Below, one piece after another: positions 1-9,236 of a DNA stretch of 38,556 bases. The position numbers and the translations under genes were made by a program. Position 1 is the stretch's first letter, and each line of letters begins with the position of its first letter. The notes under the pieces were generated by a model. The model did no database searches. It was not told the origin of the DNA and saw only the letters and a program-made list of their open reading frames with translations. The DNA comes from Lactarius indigo (lineage: Eukaryota; Basidiomycota; Agaricomycetes; Russulales; Russulaceae): NCBI GenBank assembly GCA_025766275.1, contig JAFKAC010000266.1, positions 1-38,556 on the forward strand, read 5' to 3'.

Positions 1-330
1 GAACAGCCGCAGTACACACTCGAGGCCGTGCCCCCACCGTCACACTACGTGACCGATCCGTACACCGCATACGCTCCGCCGTCGCATCCGCAGGCCTCGT
101 ACCCGCAGCAGGCCTTATACCCGCACTCACATCTGCACAACCTCCATCCATCATCGCATGCGTCTGGGATCGGGCAGCCACCGCAGCACGGGCTGCATAC
201 GGATGAAGAGGCAGAGATGCAGCGCGAGTATGCGGTGATGCGTGCGGCGCCGCCACCGGAGCTGGCGCAGCTCGGCTTTGCGGCGAATGGGTCGCGCTTG
301 AGTGAGACGTGGGTGTCGTTCATGCAGTAG
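1..330 (+). CDS. C-terminal end of a probable fungal Zn2Cys6 transcription factor (5' truncated)
   Basis: The window opens inside an open reading frame (frame 1 from base 1) that ends at TAG 328-330, so only the last 109 residues are visible. The visible part is a Pro/Ser/His/Tyr-rich low-complexity stretch followed by a conserved-looking tail, ELAQLGFAANGSRLSETWVS, ending in FMQ. That tail resembles the extreme C-terminus of fungal Zn2Cys6 regulators, where a similar sentence about Gly-Ser-Arg-Leu then Trp-x-Ser-Phe-Met closes the protein. No DNA-binding or Fungal_trans middle domain is in the window, so the assignment rests on this tail only. It could be any protein with a disordered C-terminus. 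It would act in the nucleus if the call is right. Confidence 0.45.
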   Translation, partial: EQPQYTLEAVPPPSHYVTDPYTAYAPPSHPQASYPQQALYPHSHLHNLHPSSHASGIGQPPQHGLHTDEEAEMQREYAVMRAAPPPELAQLGFAANGSRLSETWVSFMQ

Positions 331-929
331 CGGGTTTTACTGGATGGATCAGCGGTAGACAGCAATTTATGAGATCCCCCACCCCCTTCTTCCCTTCCAT
401 GTGTTTCCCTTTCTTGGGTTTTGGGTTACCCCCTGTCTTGTTTCGTTGTAGTATATGCTCGTGGCGATTGTCTTGGTTGCTCAAACACTGTATCACTCTA
501 CCTTCCCATCTATCGTTGCCTTTTGTTTCTTGTTAATTGGTGCTTCTAGAATCTAGATGGACTTGACTATATGTATTACACACACACCCATAACTAAACT
601 GGCTTGTTAATAACCGTTTCAGGGGCGATTATAAGCGCAATTCGTTTAATAAACACCCCAAAGTGAGAAGAGTGATCCAGTTTGTTCTCCATACAACTAA
701 GGACCTTATAGCACCTCACAGTATGGAAAAAGTGACGATTCGGAATCTGAGAAAATGCAAGACCATTACACTGTGCCCATACTAACTCCTTCACCTCCGT
801 GGGTAGCTGGGCCGTCTGACAACGAGATTTGCATGTAGCTGTAAGTGGGATGTACGTGCGACCGCGAGCTTCTGGAGAATAAACAACGTACACTCTAGGC
901 AGAAAGGAGAACCTGGCCGAAGAACTCAA
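331..929. other. Intergenic, no gene seen
   Basis: This holds the pyrimidine-rich 3' flank of the preceding gene (about 370-560), a CA-rich patch near 579-588, and the degraded downstream continuation of the P450 relic's reading frame. The frame stays open on the minus strand to 594 but carries no recognisable P450 sequence below about 930. Confidence 0.5.
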
Positions 930-2720
930 CGCGCCATGGCATCTGCAATACGTAAGTTCCTCGACTCTTTTATCTCTGGGAACGATGGAACGCAAGAACG
1001 GTGCCGGGTGGCTTTTCCCTGTCTCCCGACGAAAAAAGTTGCGTACCTTGAGGGTGAGCCTATATATTTGTACTTCTGAATGCTTTTTCACCTCATCGAT
1101 ACGGAAAACCGAGAAAGCAAAGATACGGCATAAATGAAAAGTGTAAGCATCGACAAAGTGCCTTTCTGGGCAGATACACTTTCCAAACCCGAAGGCTGGC
1201 GACAATAGGGGATCGTCACACAAGCTACCATCTGGGTTGAGGAACCGCTCCGGTCTGAAGACATCGGGTTTGGGATAGGTGGCAGGTTCATGAAAAAAAT
1301 TGCCCTGCATGAACTTAAGTCTAAGCCAGGCTTCAATTCGGCTATTTACTGCCCAGGCATTTCCGATCACCAACGCTCCTGCCATCAGTAGAAATCAAGT
1401 AGCAACGGTACTGGCACAGAAAAACAACGCACTGTTGGGAATGAAAATACCCTCATAGAAATCATCTTCTGAAGCTGCGTGAGAAATAGCTTGGAGTGCT
1501 TAAATACCTCTTTTCAAGTCATCACTGGTGAGATGCACCGAGAGGCGAGACAGGCCGCCATCTCAGAACCTCCTGACACACAGCATCAAAATATGGCAAC
1601 CTCAAAAGATCCTCAAAAGTCGGCCTACAACGGCATCGATTTCATCCCGAGCCTTCTTCAGCGCATCGGGACTGATCAAACCTGCGGCCAAAAACGTTAT
1701 CATGGATGAGACGGTCTCAAGTCAGAGTTTTAGCGTGCTATGTGTTCTCCAACAGACAGCGTTAGCACCAGCAACTAAAGGAAACAATTTGAGTACTACC
1801 CCGGAGATGAAAACACCTACTAATCAGCATATATCGAACCTAAAGCACCAGCTAGCACCTTTTCTGCCTTACTGTGATCCGATCCACTTAGTTTCTCAAT
1901 CTCTTGGAGGTATTCGAGGGCGAGCGAAAGACGCGCTGTGCCGCCGATCTGTCAGAGGTTATCCCTTGACCCTATGGGGATTACTATCGTGCCTGGATCA
2001 TTACTCATGACGCTTTCCTTTTACAAACCACATTGGCTCATGGCACGACCAATCTAAGCAAGTGGCTTGAAACTGATATATGGTACCCAAGCGGGAATGT
2101 TGCATAGTGGAATGGTGAACGATAAATTGGTATGCTGTGCAGAAGTGATACTCTGCCGATGAGCCAAGCACTCGTAGCGGGCCTCATTTTGCAAACTTGT
2201 TCATCCGTTTGGCAGCATCCAGCTCGCCTTGAAACTGAAAAGGAACACGACAAATGGGTATATACTATCAGGAAGACAGAAACCATTTCGCACAGCTCGA
2301 CGTGAGCCTGCACTGATCTAGGACGGTAAGAAGTCCTGTCAGGAGTACACGTATTCTTGCTTGTTGCACGGGATGATGCGTTGCCAGAGCACCAGGTCGA
2401 AGGCCACAGTCGAGAAACTTGCGTCCTTGGCGCCATATTTCACAAGCAGTATTTACCAGTGCCATTCTATCCTGCACACCAGACTAGAGCGAAACATTCA
2501 GAAACTCACAAGTAGATGAGTAAGATATCGGGGTGATCGGAGTAGACACTCGCAGGTATTTGTATGCAAGCCAAGGGGACGTTCGGGAGATTTCAAGAAG
2601 GTTGCCAATGATAGGCCAACCTGGTGGGCCCAGGAGGGTAAGGAAGTCCCCCCCCCCCTTCTCCGGTATCTACGTATAGCGCAGATAGCGATTAGAACAG
2701 CGACCAGATCGAAAGTGAAC
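930..2720 (-). pseudogene. Cytochrome P450 pseudogene (basidiomycete O-methylsterigmatocystin-oxidoreductase-like)
   Basis: Read from 2720 downward, fragments of a whole P450 can be followed in order but in changing frames. They are: an N-terminal membrane anchor (LVAVLIAICA) and basic stop; a proline hinge (GPPGWPIIGNLLEI) about 2640-2590; the B-C region (GRKFLDCGLRPGALATHHP) about 2440-2370; DAAKRMNKFA followed by a stop about 2210; GGTARLSLALEYLQEIEKL about 1950-1890; the I-helix flank TVSSMITFLAAG about 1715; the K helix with ExxR (EVLRWRP) about 1560; PERF about 1245; the heme loop FGFGKCICPERH about 1190; and SIVPRD about 985. Damage: no in-frame start ATG, an 11-G run (2648-2658) followed by frame changes, stops after SIYAD, and a frame break with loss of several residues before PTFEDL about 1622. 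The heme loop also has Glu where Gly is usual. Introns near 1430-1380 and 1355-1310 are still readable. The ancestor was a membrane-bound monooxygenase. Confidence 0.85.
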
Positions 2721-3356
2721 TCTTGAAACCTCAGCCTGGGCGGGTCACTGTGATCAGTGGTTTCAACACCACTTCAACGGGAGTCTATCAGTCTTGCTGC
2801 CAACGCTTTGGATCATGAGTAAGAGGATGAGTAAGAGGGTGTGTCAGAGTCTCTTGTAGGGCGCGAGCAGCCTTGAAAGATTATCCGAACTGTTGAGGAT
2901 TAATACGCAAAGGCTCGGCTCAAAGCTGGAACTGACTCGGAAGCTGGCTGGTGCCAGGCAAGTTCCACAAACCGGGCCCTCATGCAAGCCCATCGGCTCA
3001 TTTTGGGTGCTCGGGCCGCTTACCCGGAATCCCTTCTGGCAGTACACATCAGCAGCGTACGTGTATGCTCCTCTGTTTGTTGGACTATCCATTGCAGGCT
3101 GGAATCCCAATTCACTTGGACTTGGACAAAAATTGGAGGCACATTTTCACCAGATTTTCTTTGAAAACTTTGCACACAATTGAGATGTAAAAATTATTAT
3201 TATTATTATTATTATTATTGATTCATAGGTGGTGTTTCATGATAATAATAACCTAACTTGTCGAATATTATATATATATAGCTATTTTTTTTTCCAAGTT
3301 ATCAAAAATATCAGCTAAGCAGGCAGCAACAGCACTGATGGATATGTCCCTGCGTC
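2721..3356. other. Intergenic, no gene seen
   Basis: Short overlapping open frames exist on both strands at 2844-3190, but none shows a recognisable domain or splice structure. The stretch becomes AT-rich after 3190, with an ATT microsatellite, a TA run near 3268-3280 and a T run near 3286. Confidence 0.5.
3193..3219. repeat. (ATT)9 microsatellite
   Basis: Nine uninterrupted ATT units lie in AT-rich intergenic DNA between the P450 relic and the GC-rich repeat block. Confidence 0.95.
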
Positions 3357-4336
3357 GTGGTGATCACCAGGGTGATCTGGGTGCCCGTGACTGGTAATGT
3401 CGTGACCCACCATACGCAAGTGTAAATACACGCGTGGTGACGCCACCTCTGGGTGGAGTACACCATGTATGGTGTGCGGACATCAGCCCTTGGTCCAAAA
3501 TCAGTCTCACTGTACCCACAAAACCCGTCAATAGACTTGAAAGTGTAAAAACATCCAATACACTGATACCATTAACCATCCTTGATCATCAGAGAACACG
3601 TCTAAGATGTTGCAAGTGCCCAGGCGTGATGCGGCGCAAGTGGGCGCGCAGGCTTCCGCGGGGCAAGAGATGTCGTATGTAGGTCCGTGGCAGTTGTGGC
3701 CGCGCCCGTGTTGAATAGCTAAGCCCGCACACGAGTGCTGCAGGGTCGGTAAAGGGAATGGTGAGCTACATGGAGCCCCGCTGGATTGGGTGGTTGCAGG
3801 TGATCGGAAACAGTCGTGCATGCTTCCGCACAATGCAAGACTTCACAGATGTGGGTGCCTTGGTCGTAGACGCGTCATGCGCAATTTCCTAAGGCCGCGC
3901 GCAAGTGTGGCGAGATCGGGAATATGAACAGTGGCCTATGGTCAATAGTGATCAGAAATGGTCATGCACGCTTCCGCGGGACGCGAAACTTCGCGGAGAT
4001 AGCCTCCTCGGTCTTTGATGGGTCGCGCTAGAGTCGGTAAGGCCGCGCGTGGGTGCGGCACGCTGGGGAAACCGGGGAACGCGAGGGGGAACGTTAAAAA
4101 GTCGAAATGTGCAAAGAGCCCTAAGGGCGCTAAGGACAGTCAGGACGAAAATGGAAAACGTTCGAAACATCCTAAGGACGCTAAGTGCTGAGCATGCTAT
4201 CGTAAGCAAAGGCTTGGGTGCACGTATCTTAGGGGTCCCGTGGTGGTGACCCCCCGGTGACGTGACCGGCCGTCACCAGCGCCGTCACCAGGCCCAGCGA
4301 CCGACCGGACGTACACTCTATGGCTATATGCCATAG
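3357..4336. repeat. GC-rich block of degenerate repeats, possible non-autonomous element
   Basis: Three imperfect copies of a roughly 150-170 bp unit can be aligned by their GCTTCCGC core at about 3650, 3821 and 3970. The second and third copies start at 3800 and 3948 (GTGATCGGAAACAGTCG versus GTGATCAGAAATGGTCA), and both later contain TAAGGCCGCGCG. The block is bordered by GGTGAC/GTCACC-type inverted motifs: a perfect palindrome TGGTGATCACCA at 3358-3369 on the left, and GGTGACG (4256-4262) facing CGTCACC (4271-4277 and 4283-4289) on the right. The right edge ends in a CTATGGC/GCCATAG hairpin (4318-4336). A second short repeat, CTAAGG-CGCTAAG, recurs near 4121 and 4170. No transposase frame is visible. 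It could be a degenerate MITE-like element or simple heterochromatic repeat. The boundaries are my estimate. Confidence 0.4.
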
Positions 4337-5361
4337 AATGCTATGGTGGGTACTGTAACACTTGGCATTACTTGGCTTGCATGCTAGATTCTATTGTCAG
4401 CATAGCTCAAGCTTTAGAAGGAAAATCAGCATTAACTTTGAATATTTTCTGTGGGAAAAAAAGCCTTCAAAAGTGTCTATAGCACTGTAAAATCGAAGAC
4501 AGGCTTGAAGACAAGACATGATCCGTGATTTGAATGGATACATTCTTTTTTTTTTTCCACTGCAGTAACTTTCTCTTTAAAAAGTAAAAGGGAAGGAGAA
4601 CATACCGTACGAGATTGGAAGTGACGTCCGACAGAGAAGAACAAAAAATAATGGAATGAATTTAGACAATGTGGCACGACTAAGAGAGGGGAGGGGAACG
4701 AGAGTGAGACTGACTTCGAGCTGCCTACTACTAATGCTAATATTAATACTGATACTGTAATATACCGCACGGATCGACACTGGTTTAACGAGAGATCGGG
4801 AAGTGAATGTCCAGAGAGTCCGATATACTGCAGTCCGGAGGGAGGGGGAGGGGGAGGGGGACGCAAACACACACTGGCAAATCTCTAGAGCTACGGTAGT
4901 TACGAAAAAAATAACACACACTGACATACGAGAAGGAATGGAATGGGCGTGGGGGGGCAGGCAGGACGGAGCTGTTCGAAACGAGAAACGAGGCGAGACG
5001 GAGCGAGCGATAGCGAAAAGGCAGGGAGGGATCGTGGGGAGCAGCAGCCGTAAGTAGTAGAAGGTTTTAAAAGTAAAATGAATATGTAAGGAGTAATGTA
5101 TATATTGGACATATATGTATAAATATATAAAAAAGCGATCGCTGGTCCGTCGGTCGGTAGAGGTGAAAGACCAAAAAAAGCCAACCGAAGAGCTGATAAA
5201 AAACAAATAAAAAAATATCTTGAAGGAGAGTTCGTGTTCAACGCGGAAACTGCAGGAGATGCAAGGACAGGCGGGGGCAACCTCTTCCGAAAGGTGGCGA
5301 GAGAGCGAGTCAAGAAAACATATATGGGAGACGCAGACAAAGGGGAGTTGAGGTGAGGCAG
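4337..5361. other. Strand-asymmetric, minus-strand pyrimidine-rich intergenic DNA
   Basis: This is the 3' flank of the Cys/His-module gene. From about 4540 to 5340 the plus strand is strongly purine-rich, with G runs (4838-4860) and AT-rich patches (5098-5135). This bias leaves long open frames on the minus strand (for example 209 codons at 4577-5206) made mostly of Ser, Phe, Leu, Tyr and Arg. I see no domain or splice pattern and do not treat them as genes. Part may be a 3' UTR. Confidence 0.5.
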
Positions 5362-7715
5362 CTAGTAATGCAAGAGCTTGAGTGTGTCGCCTTCAAACGC
5401 GACGCGTCCGCGATCATGCAAGGTCTTGGCGGCACGCGTGACCTCGGCGGTGTCGAACTCCTCGTGCCTGTCCGGTGGGAGCGCCGCGTTCATAAACGCT
5501 ACGAGCGCCGCGATCGTCAACGCGTCCGCGGCCGTGTACGTCGTGCGGAAAAGGTAGACGATCGAGTGGCGTGTGAAAGTCAGCCTGACGAGGGAGCGCC
5601 GGGACCCGTGTCAACATATACAGGAACAACGGAGCGGCGATGCCGATGAATGACGCGCGTGCGATGCGATGCGGGGGGGTCGTAATATAAAATAGGGGGA
5701 GGAGGAAATGATTGTGTAATGGCGATTTCAAGAATAAATTCGAGTCAATGCATCGAAGGTTGCGGAGCAGGTGCGGGGTTTAGGTCAACGTCAGAACGGG
5801 TGCGGGTAGAGTTGGGCAAGAAAAAAAAAAAGGAAGTTTCAGGGTTGTGTTGTGTAGATCATAAAACCGGCAAAAGATAAGACAGGGAAGAAAAAAAAAG
5901 TTAGCGAACAAAGCTCCGGTCATCGCGTGAAGGAGAGGTGAATGGCACGTACCTGTCCGCGGGGGAGTCCAAGTCGGCGAACCGTGGAGGAGCCTGGTTA
6001 TCGGCAGAGTGGGCAGCATCCGGGCCCGCATCGGGATCCTCTGTCGTCGTCGCTGTCATCGCTGTTACTGTCAAGGTAGGTACTTTGTCCAGTTCCCCAC
6101 ATTCGGTACCGAGCTCACCGTTATCGGTCGACTCTTCACCTGAATCGGGAGAGGCGGGACCGCTGTGTGTGGCACCATCCACAGCCGTGGTCTTCGTCTT
6201 CTTCGCGCTAATTAAAAAAAAAAGAACGAATCCCGCTCAGTAACCCATAACAGAACCCAACATGCCAAAAAAGGCATCAGGGGATGTAAAGCGGAGAAGG
6301 TGAGAAGAAAGAGGGAATGATAATTGCGTACCAAAGTTCTGGCACGGTCGAAGGAAAGAAAAAAAAAAAGATGTGAGAACGAAAAATGATGCAACTCACT
6401 GTCGAATGACACATTTACTGCGGTGTTGCTGCCATGGGTACGCACAGAAGGTGCTATCCTGCCGAAGCTGCACCCACTTTCGGCACAGCGCACAGAACAC
6501 ACGGTGGGGCTCGACCTGTGCAAGCAGCGGGTCAGAGCGCAAGAGCGCCGCGCGTTGCTCGGCATTCCGCCGGCGTGACTCGCTGCCTGTGCCCGCGTTG
6601 GGACCAGTAGCAGACGACGGTGTATCGGACAGGTGTGGCGCTGAGGGTGGCGGAAGGGGAGAAGACGCGGACGGGCTATGAGGGCGGGGGCGGTCTTTGG
6701 CCATCTCTATCTCCATCTCATTTTCCTTGTCCTTGATGGCGCGTGCGGCAGGTGGCGAGAGCGCCGAAACGAGCGCCAGCTGGTGCTGTGACGGCGGGGG
6801 AACGCTGATAGAGGGCGGGAATGAATAATTTCGACGCGCTCAGTGAGGAGTTGCAGCGGGAAAAATGGGAGAAGCGTACCTGGGGACCCTGGGTGCTGTT
6901 GCTGCGGACGTGACGGAGGCGGGAGGGGGCGGTGCTGCTGGGGAGGCTAGGCGGCACTGCGCACGGTGCTGTGACCATGCTTGCGCAGCCTGACCCTCAG
7001 GCCCAACGGATATCCAGCTGTTGCAAGCCTTACAGAGGACACGTTCGCCGTCATATTTGCGTACGTCTGGGTCGGCAGCCACGAAACGAGGTGGCGGGTC
7101 TCTCGGGCTATTAGTCGGCAGCGAGGAGCCGCGGGACATTGGGTATGAGCGATGAACGGGTAAACACGACGAGTGACGTACCCTTTGCGCGCAAGGCAGC
7201 TCTTGCGGTGGGCGTCCCACGGGATAGAGCAGTATGTCGAGTTGGGGCGGAGGCGGATCCACTTGTCACAGGATGCACAGCGGACACGGTAGGGCTCGAA
7301 CTGGGCAACATACGGGTCTGAACGAAGGTACTGAATGCGTTCCTCTTCGGAACGCTTAGCCCGCCTGCGTTTGGAGGGAGGGCCACCAGCGGAAATGGGT
7401 TCCGCGGAAGGACCGGGCGGGTTGGGGCGTACTTGGGCGGGCTCGGGCGCTGGTGGGGCAGAGGACTGTGCTGGGCTGGGGGAACGAGAAGCTTGTCAAT
7501 TGTGGAGCGGAAGGGGGGGAAGAGTGGGCGAACCATCCAAGTTTGTGGGTATCCCAGTGCTTGGTGGTGAAGGCTCCAGAGCGCTCATCCCGGTAGGAGA
7601 CGGACTCTCCGCAATCCTCGCAGGTGACACGACCAGACTCGAAATCTTTGGACGAGGACGGGACGCTGTCTAGGTCCTGCGAGGTATCGGGACTTTGAGA
7701 CGCTTTGCGTTTCAT
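5362..7715 (-). CDS. Protein with four C-x2-C...W-x2-H-x3-C modules and a possible winged-helix tail
   Basis: Six-exon model: 7715-7534, 7475-7182, 7107-6880, 6804-6400, 6207-5953, 5584-5362 (1587 nt, 528 aa, all phases matching). Four modules share C-x2-C, an aromatic patch, then W-x2-H-x3-C: CEDC...HWDTHKLGC, CASCDKWIRL...WDAHRKSC, CKACNSWISV...WSQHRAQC and CALCRKWVQL...WQQHRSKC. The last three are preceded by a related leader (for example LRSDPYVAQFEPYRV). Each could bind one zinc through Cys3His. The last Cys of module 1 is made only by splicing (TG|C across intron 1). Linkers are Pro/Ser-rich, then an acidic Thr/Asp/Glu-rich stretch (exon 5). The last 73 residues look like three helices and a hairpin (GRVAFEGDTLKLLHY), like a winged helix. 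I know similar modules only from basidiomycete hypothetical proteins; nucleic-acid binding is inference. Intron 5 (368 nt) is long and might hide an exon. Divergent from the GLTP gene. Confidence 0.75.
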
Positions 7716-8188
7716 AGGCAACCTGTGTCCAGAGAGTCACTCAACAAAACTTAGCTCTGCGGGAAACGAGAACGTACATTGGAGACGGGGAGGGAGGACG
7801 AGAAGAAGTTGACCGACTGGACAGAAGGGTGAGCACACGAGTGAAACATAGGAGAAAGAGGTGGTTACTCGGATGTTGGCATGAGTTGGAAGATGAGACG
7901 AAGACGGTCGGATTGAAAGTGCGTTGAAATAAGAATAAAACGAAACGGAAGAAGAATAAAAAATATATAAAGAAAAGAAAAAAAAGAGAGTGGAGGGTGA
8001 AATAATGAAATGGCGAGTCGCGGTCGGATCAGCTTTCAGGTTACTCGCACCGCTTCCCTTGGGTGCGCTTCTTTTCTTCTTCTCCCCTTCACGCTAAAAA
8101 TAAATTAAAATAAATTATTAAATTAATACAAATTCAACAGATTAGATATGAGAATAGCATAGGCACGTGGCTGCCGGCCGTCCTCCCT
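7716..8188. promoter_or_regulatory. Shared divergent promoter region (Cys/His-module gene and GLTP gene)
   Basis: These 473 bp separate two start codons facing away from each other. They hold purine-rich tracts (7780-8000), an AT-rich patch (8093-8130) that could supply TATA-like sequence for the GLTP gene, and a palindromic E-box CACGTG at 8164-8169, only 20 bp before the GLTP ATG. Transcription start sites cannot be read from sequence. Confidence 0.4.
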
Positions 8189-9099
8189 ATGGCACCTCAG
8201 TTCGAGACCGTCAAGGTTCGTGAATCATTCCGTTGTTCTCCTATTGTATCTATCAATCACAAACCCCCGGCAACAAACAGTCGTTCGTAGACGTTCCTAT
8301 TACCGCTGATGGCGTTGAAACCGTCTCTTTCCTCGAGGCAGCGGACGGCCTAATGAACCTCTTTGGTGAGTAGATCGATCACCACCTTCTCCAGGTCAAC
8401 CCAACGGCCAACAACAAAAAGATCTCCTGGGCGGTGCGGTCTTTGCGTTTGTCCAGACGGACCTTCGAAACAACATCGCAGTCAGTTCGCCCTTTGCCGC
8501 TCAAACTCTATTCAAACACACAGCTAACCTTTCATCAGGGTGTGCGCGCCCGGTATAATGCACATGCATCTGTGTCCGAAACTCTCGAGAAACTCGTCCA
8601 GACAGAGGCGCTCGAAGGCGATGGGGTGAGACACGGCACCGCATGTCTGGTCCGATTGACCCGGTGCGCCTGTACAGCCCCATCATATCCTCATGTTATC
8701 AACACAGCCACTGCCCAGCGGCCTCATGTTTACCTGTCGTGCACTACAGCACGCACAGGAGGATCGTAGCGCCGAACTCCATGTATGTTTCCGACGGGCC
8801 TACGACGTTGTCCTCCGACACCACCACTCATTTATCATTCGCTCCGTCGTTTCCGTAAGTTGTGGGAGTTTTTTTTTTTTGCCTCATTTTTACACCGCCA
8901 TCACGACTGATCCACATTCCGGTGGGGTCAGGTTGCTATCCATGCCGTACCCCGTCGCGACGACTTTTTCACGCGCATCGCCGAGGGCGGTTCTGTTGAT
9001 AAGTTAGACACGGAGATGGCCAACTGGCTTGTCGCACTCGACGCGCTCGTCATCAGGCTTTCTGCTTTTTTGAAAGATGGAAACTATGGTCGTGTCTAG
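8189..9099 (+). CDS. Glycolipid transfer protein (GLTP/HET-C2-like) with altered binding-site residues
   Basis: Six exons: 8189-8215, 8281-8365, 8422-8480, 8539-8663, 8719-8854, 8932-9099 (600 nt, 199 aa, phases consistent). The whole length is one GLTP domain: FVDVPITADGVETVSFLEAA, then LLGGAVFAFVQTDLRNNIA, RGLMFTCRALQHAQ, HHHSFIIRSV and VPRRDDFF follow the family order. Family members are soluble proteins moving glycosphingolipids between membranes. Their headgroup is held by Asp, Asn, Lys, Trp and His. Here Asp and Asn (TDLRNN) and His (HHHSF) are present. The Lys four residues after that Asn... more exactly three after it, reads Gly (IAGVRARY), and the Trp before RGL reads Arg (LVRLTRGL). 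The alignment is by eye. Either specificity has changed or the protein is decaying; the frame and all splice sites are intact. Confidence 0.85.
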
Positions 9100-9236
9100 T
9101 GGATCGCTTCTAGTGTAGAGAGCACCGTATTTAGATCCCGCAGGGCTAGTGGTATGATAGAACACGATACGATCACGTGTAGCGCAGGCACTTCGCTTCA
9201 CCGCGCCGTCGACGTCGACTCTTTCCGTTTCTCAAC

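Noticed and set aside
4577..5206. 209-codon open frame on the minus strand
   Set aside because: It lies in a pyrimidine-rich tract whose composition alone keeps three frames open. The product is Ser/Phe/Leu/Tyr-rich without domain, splice logic or plausible neighbours.
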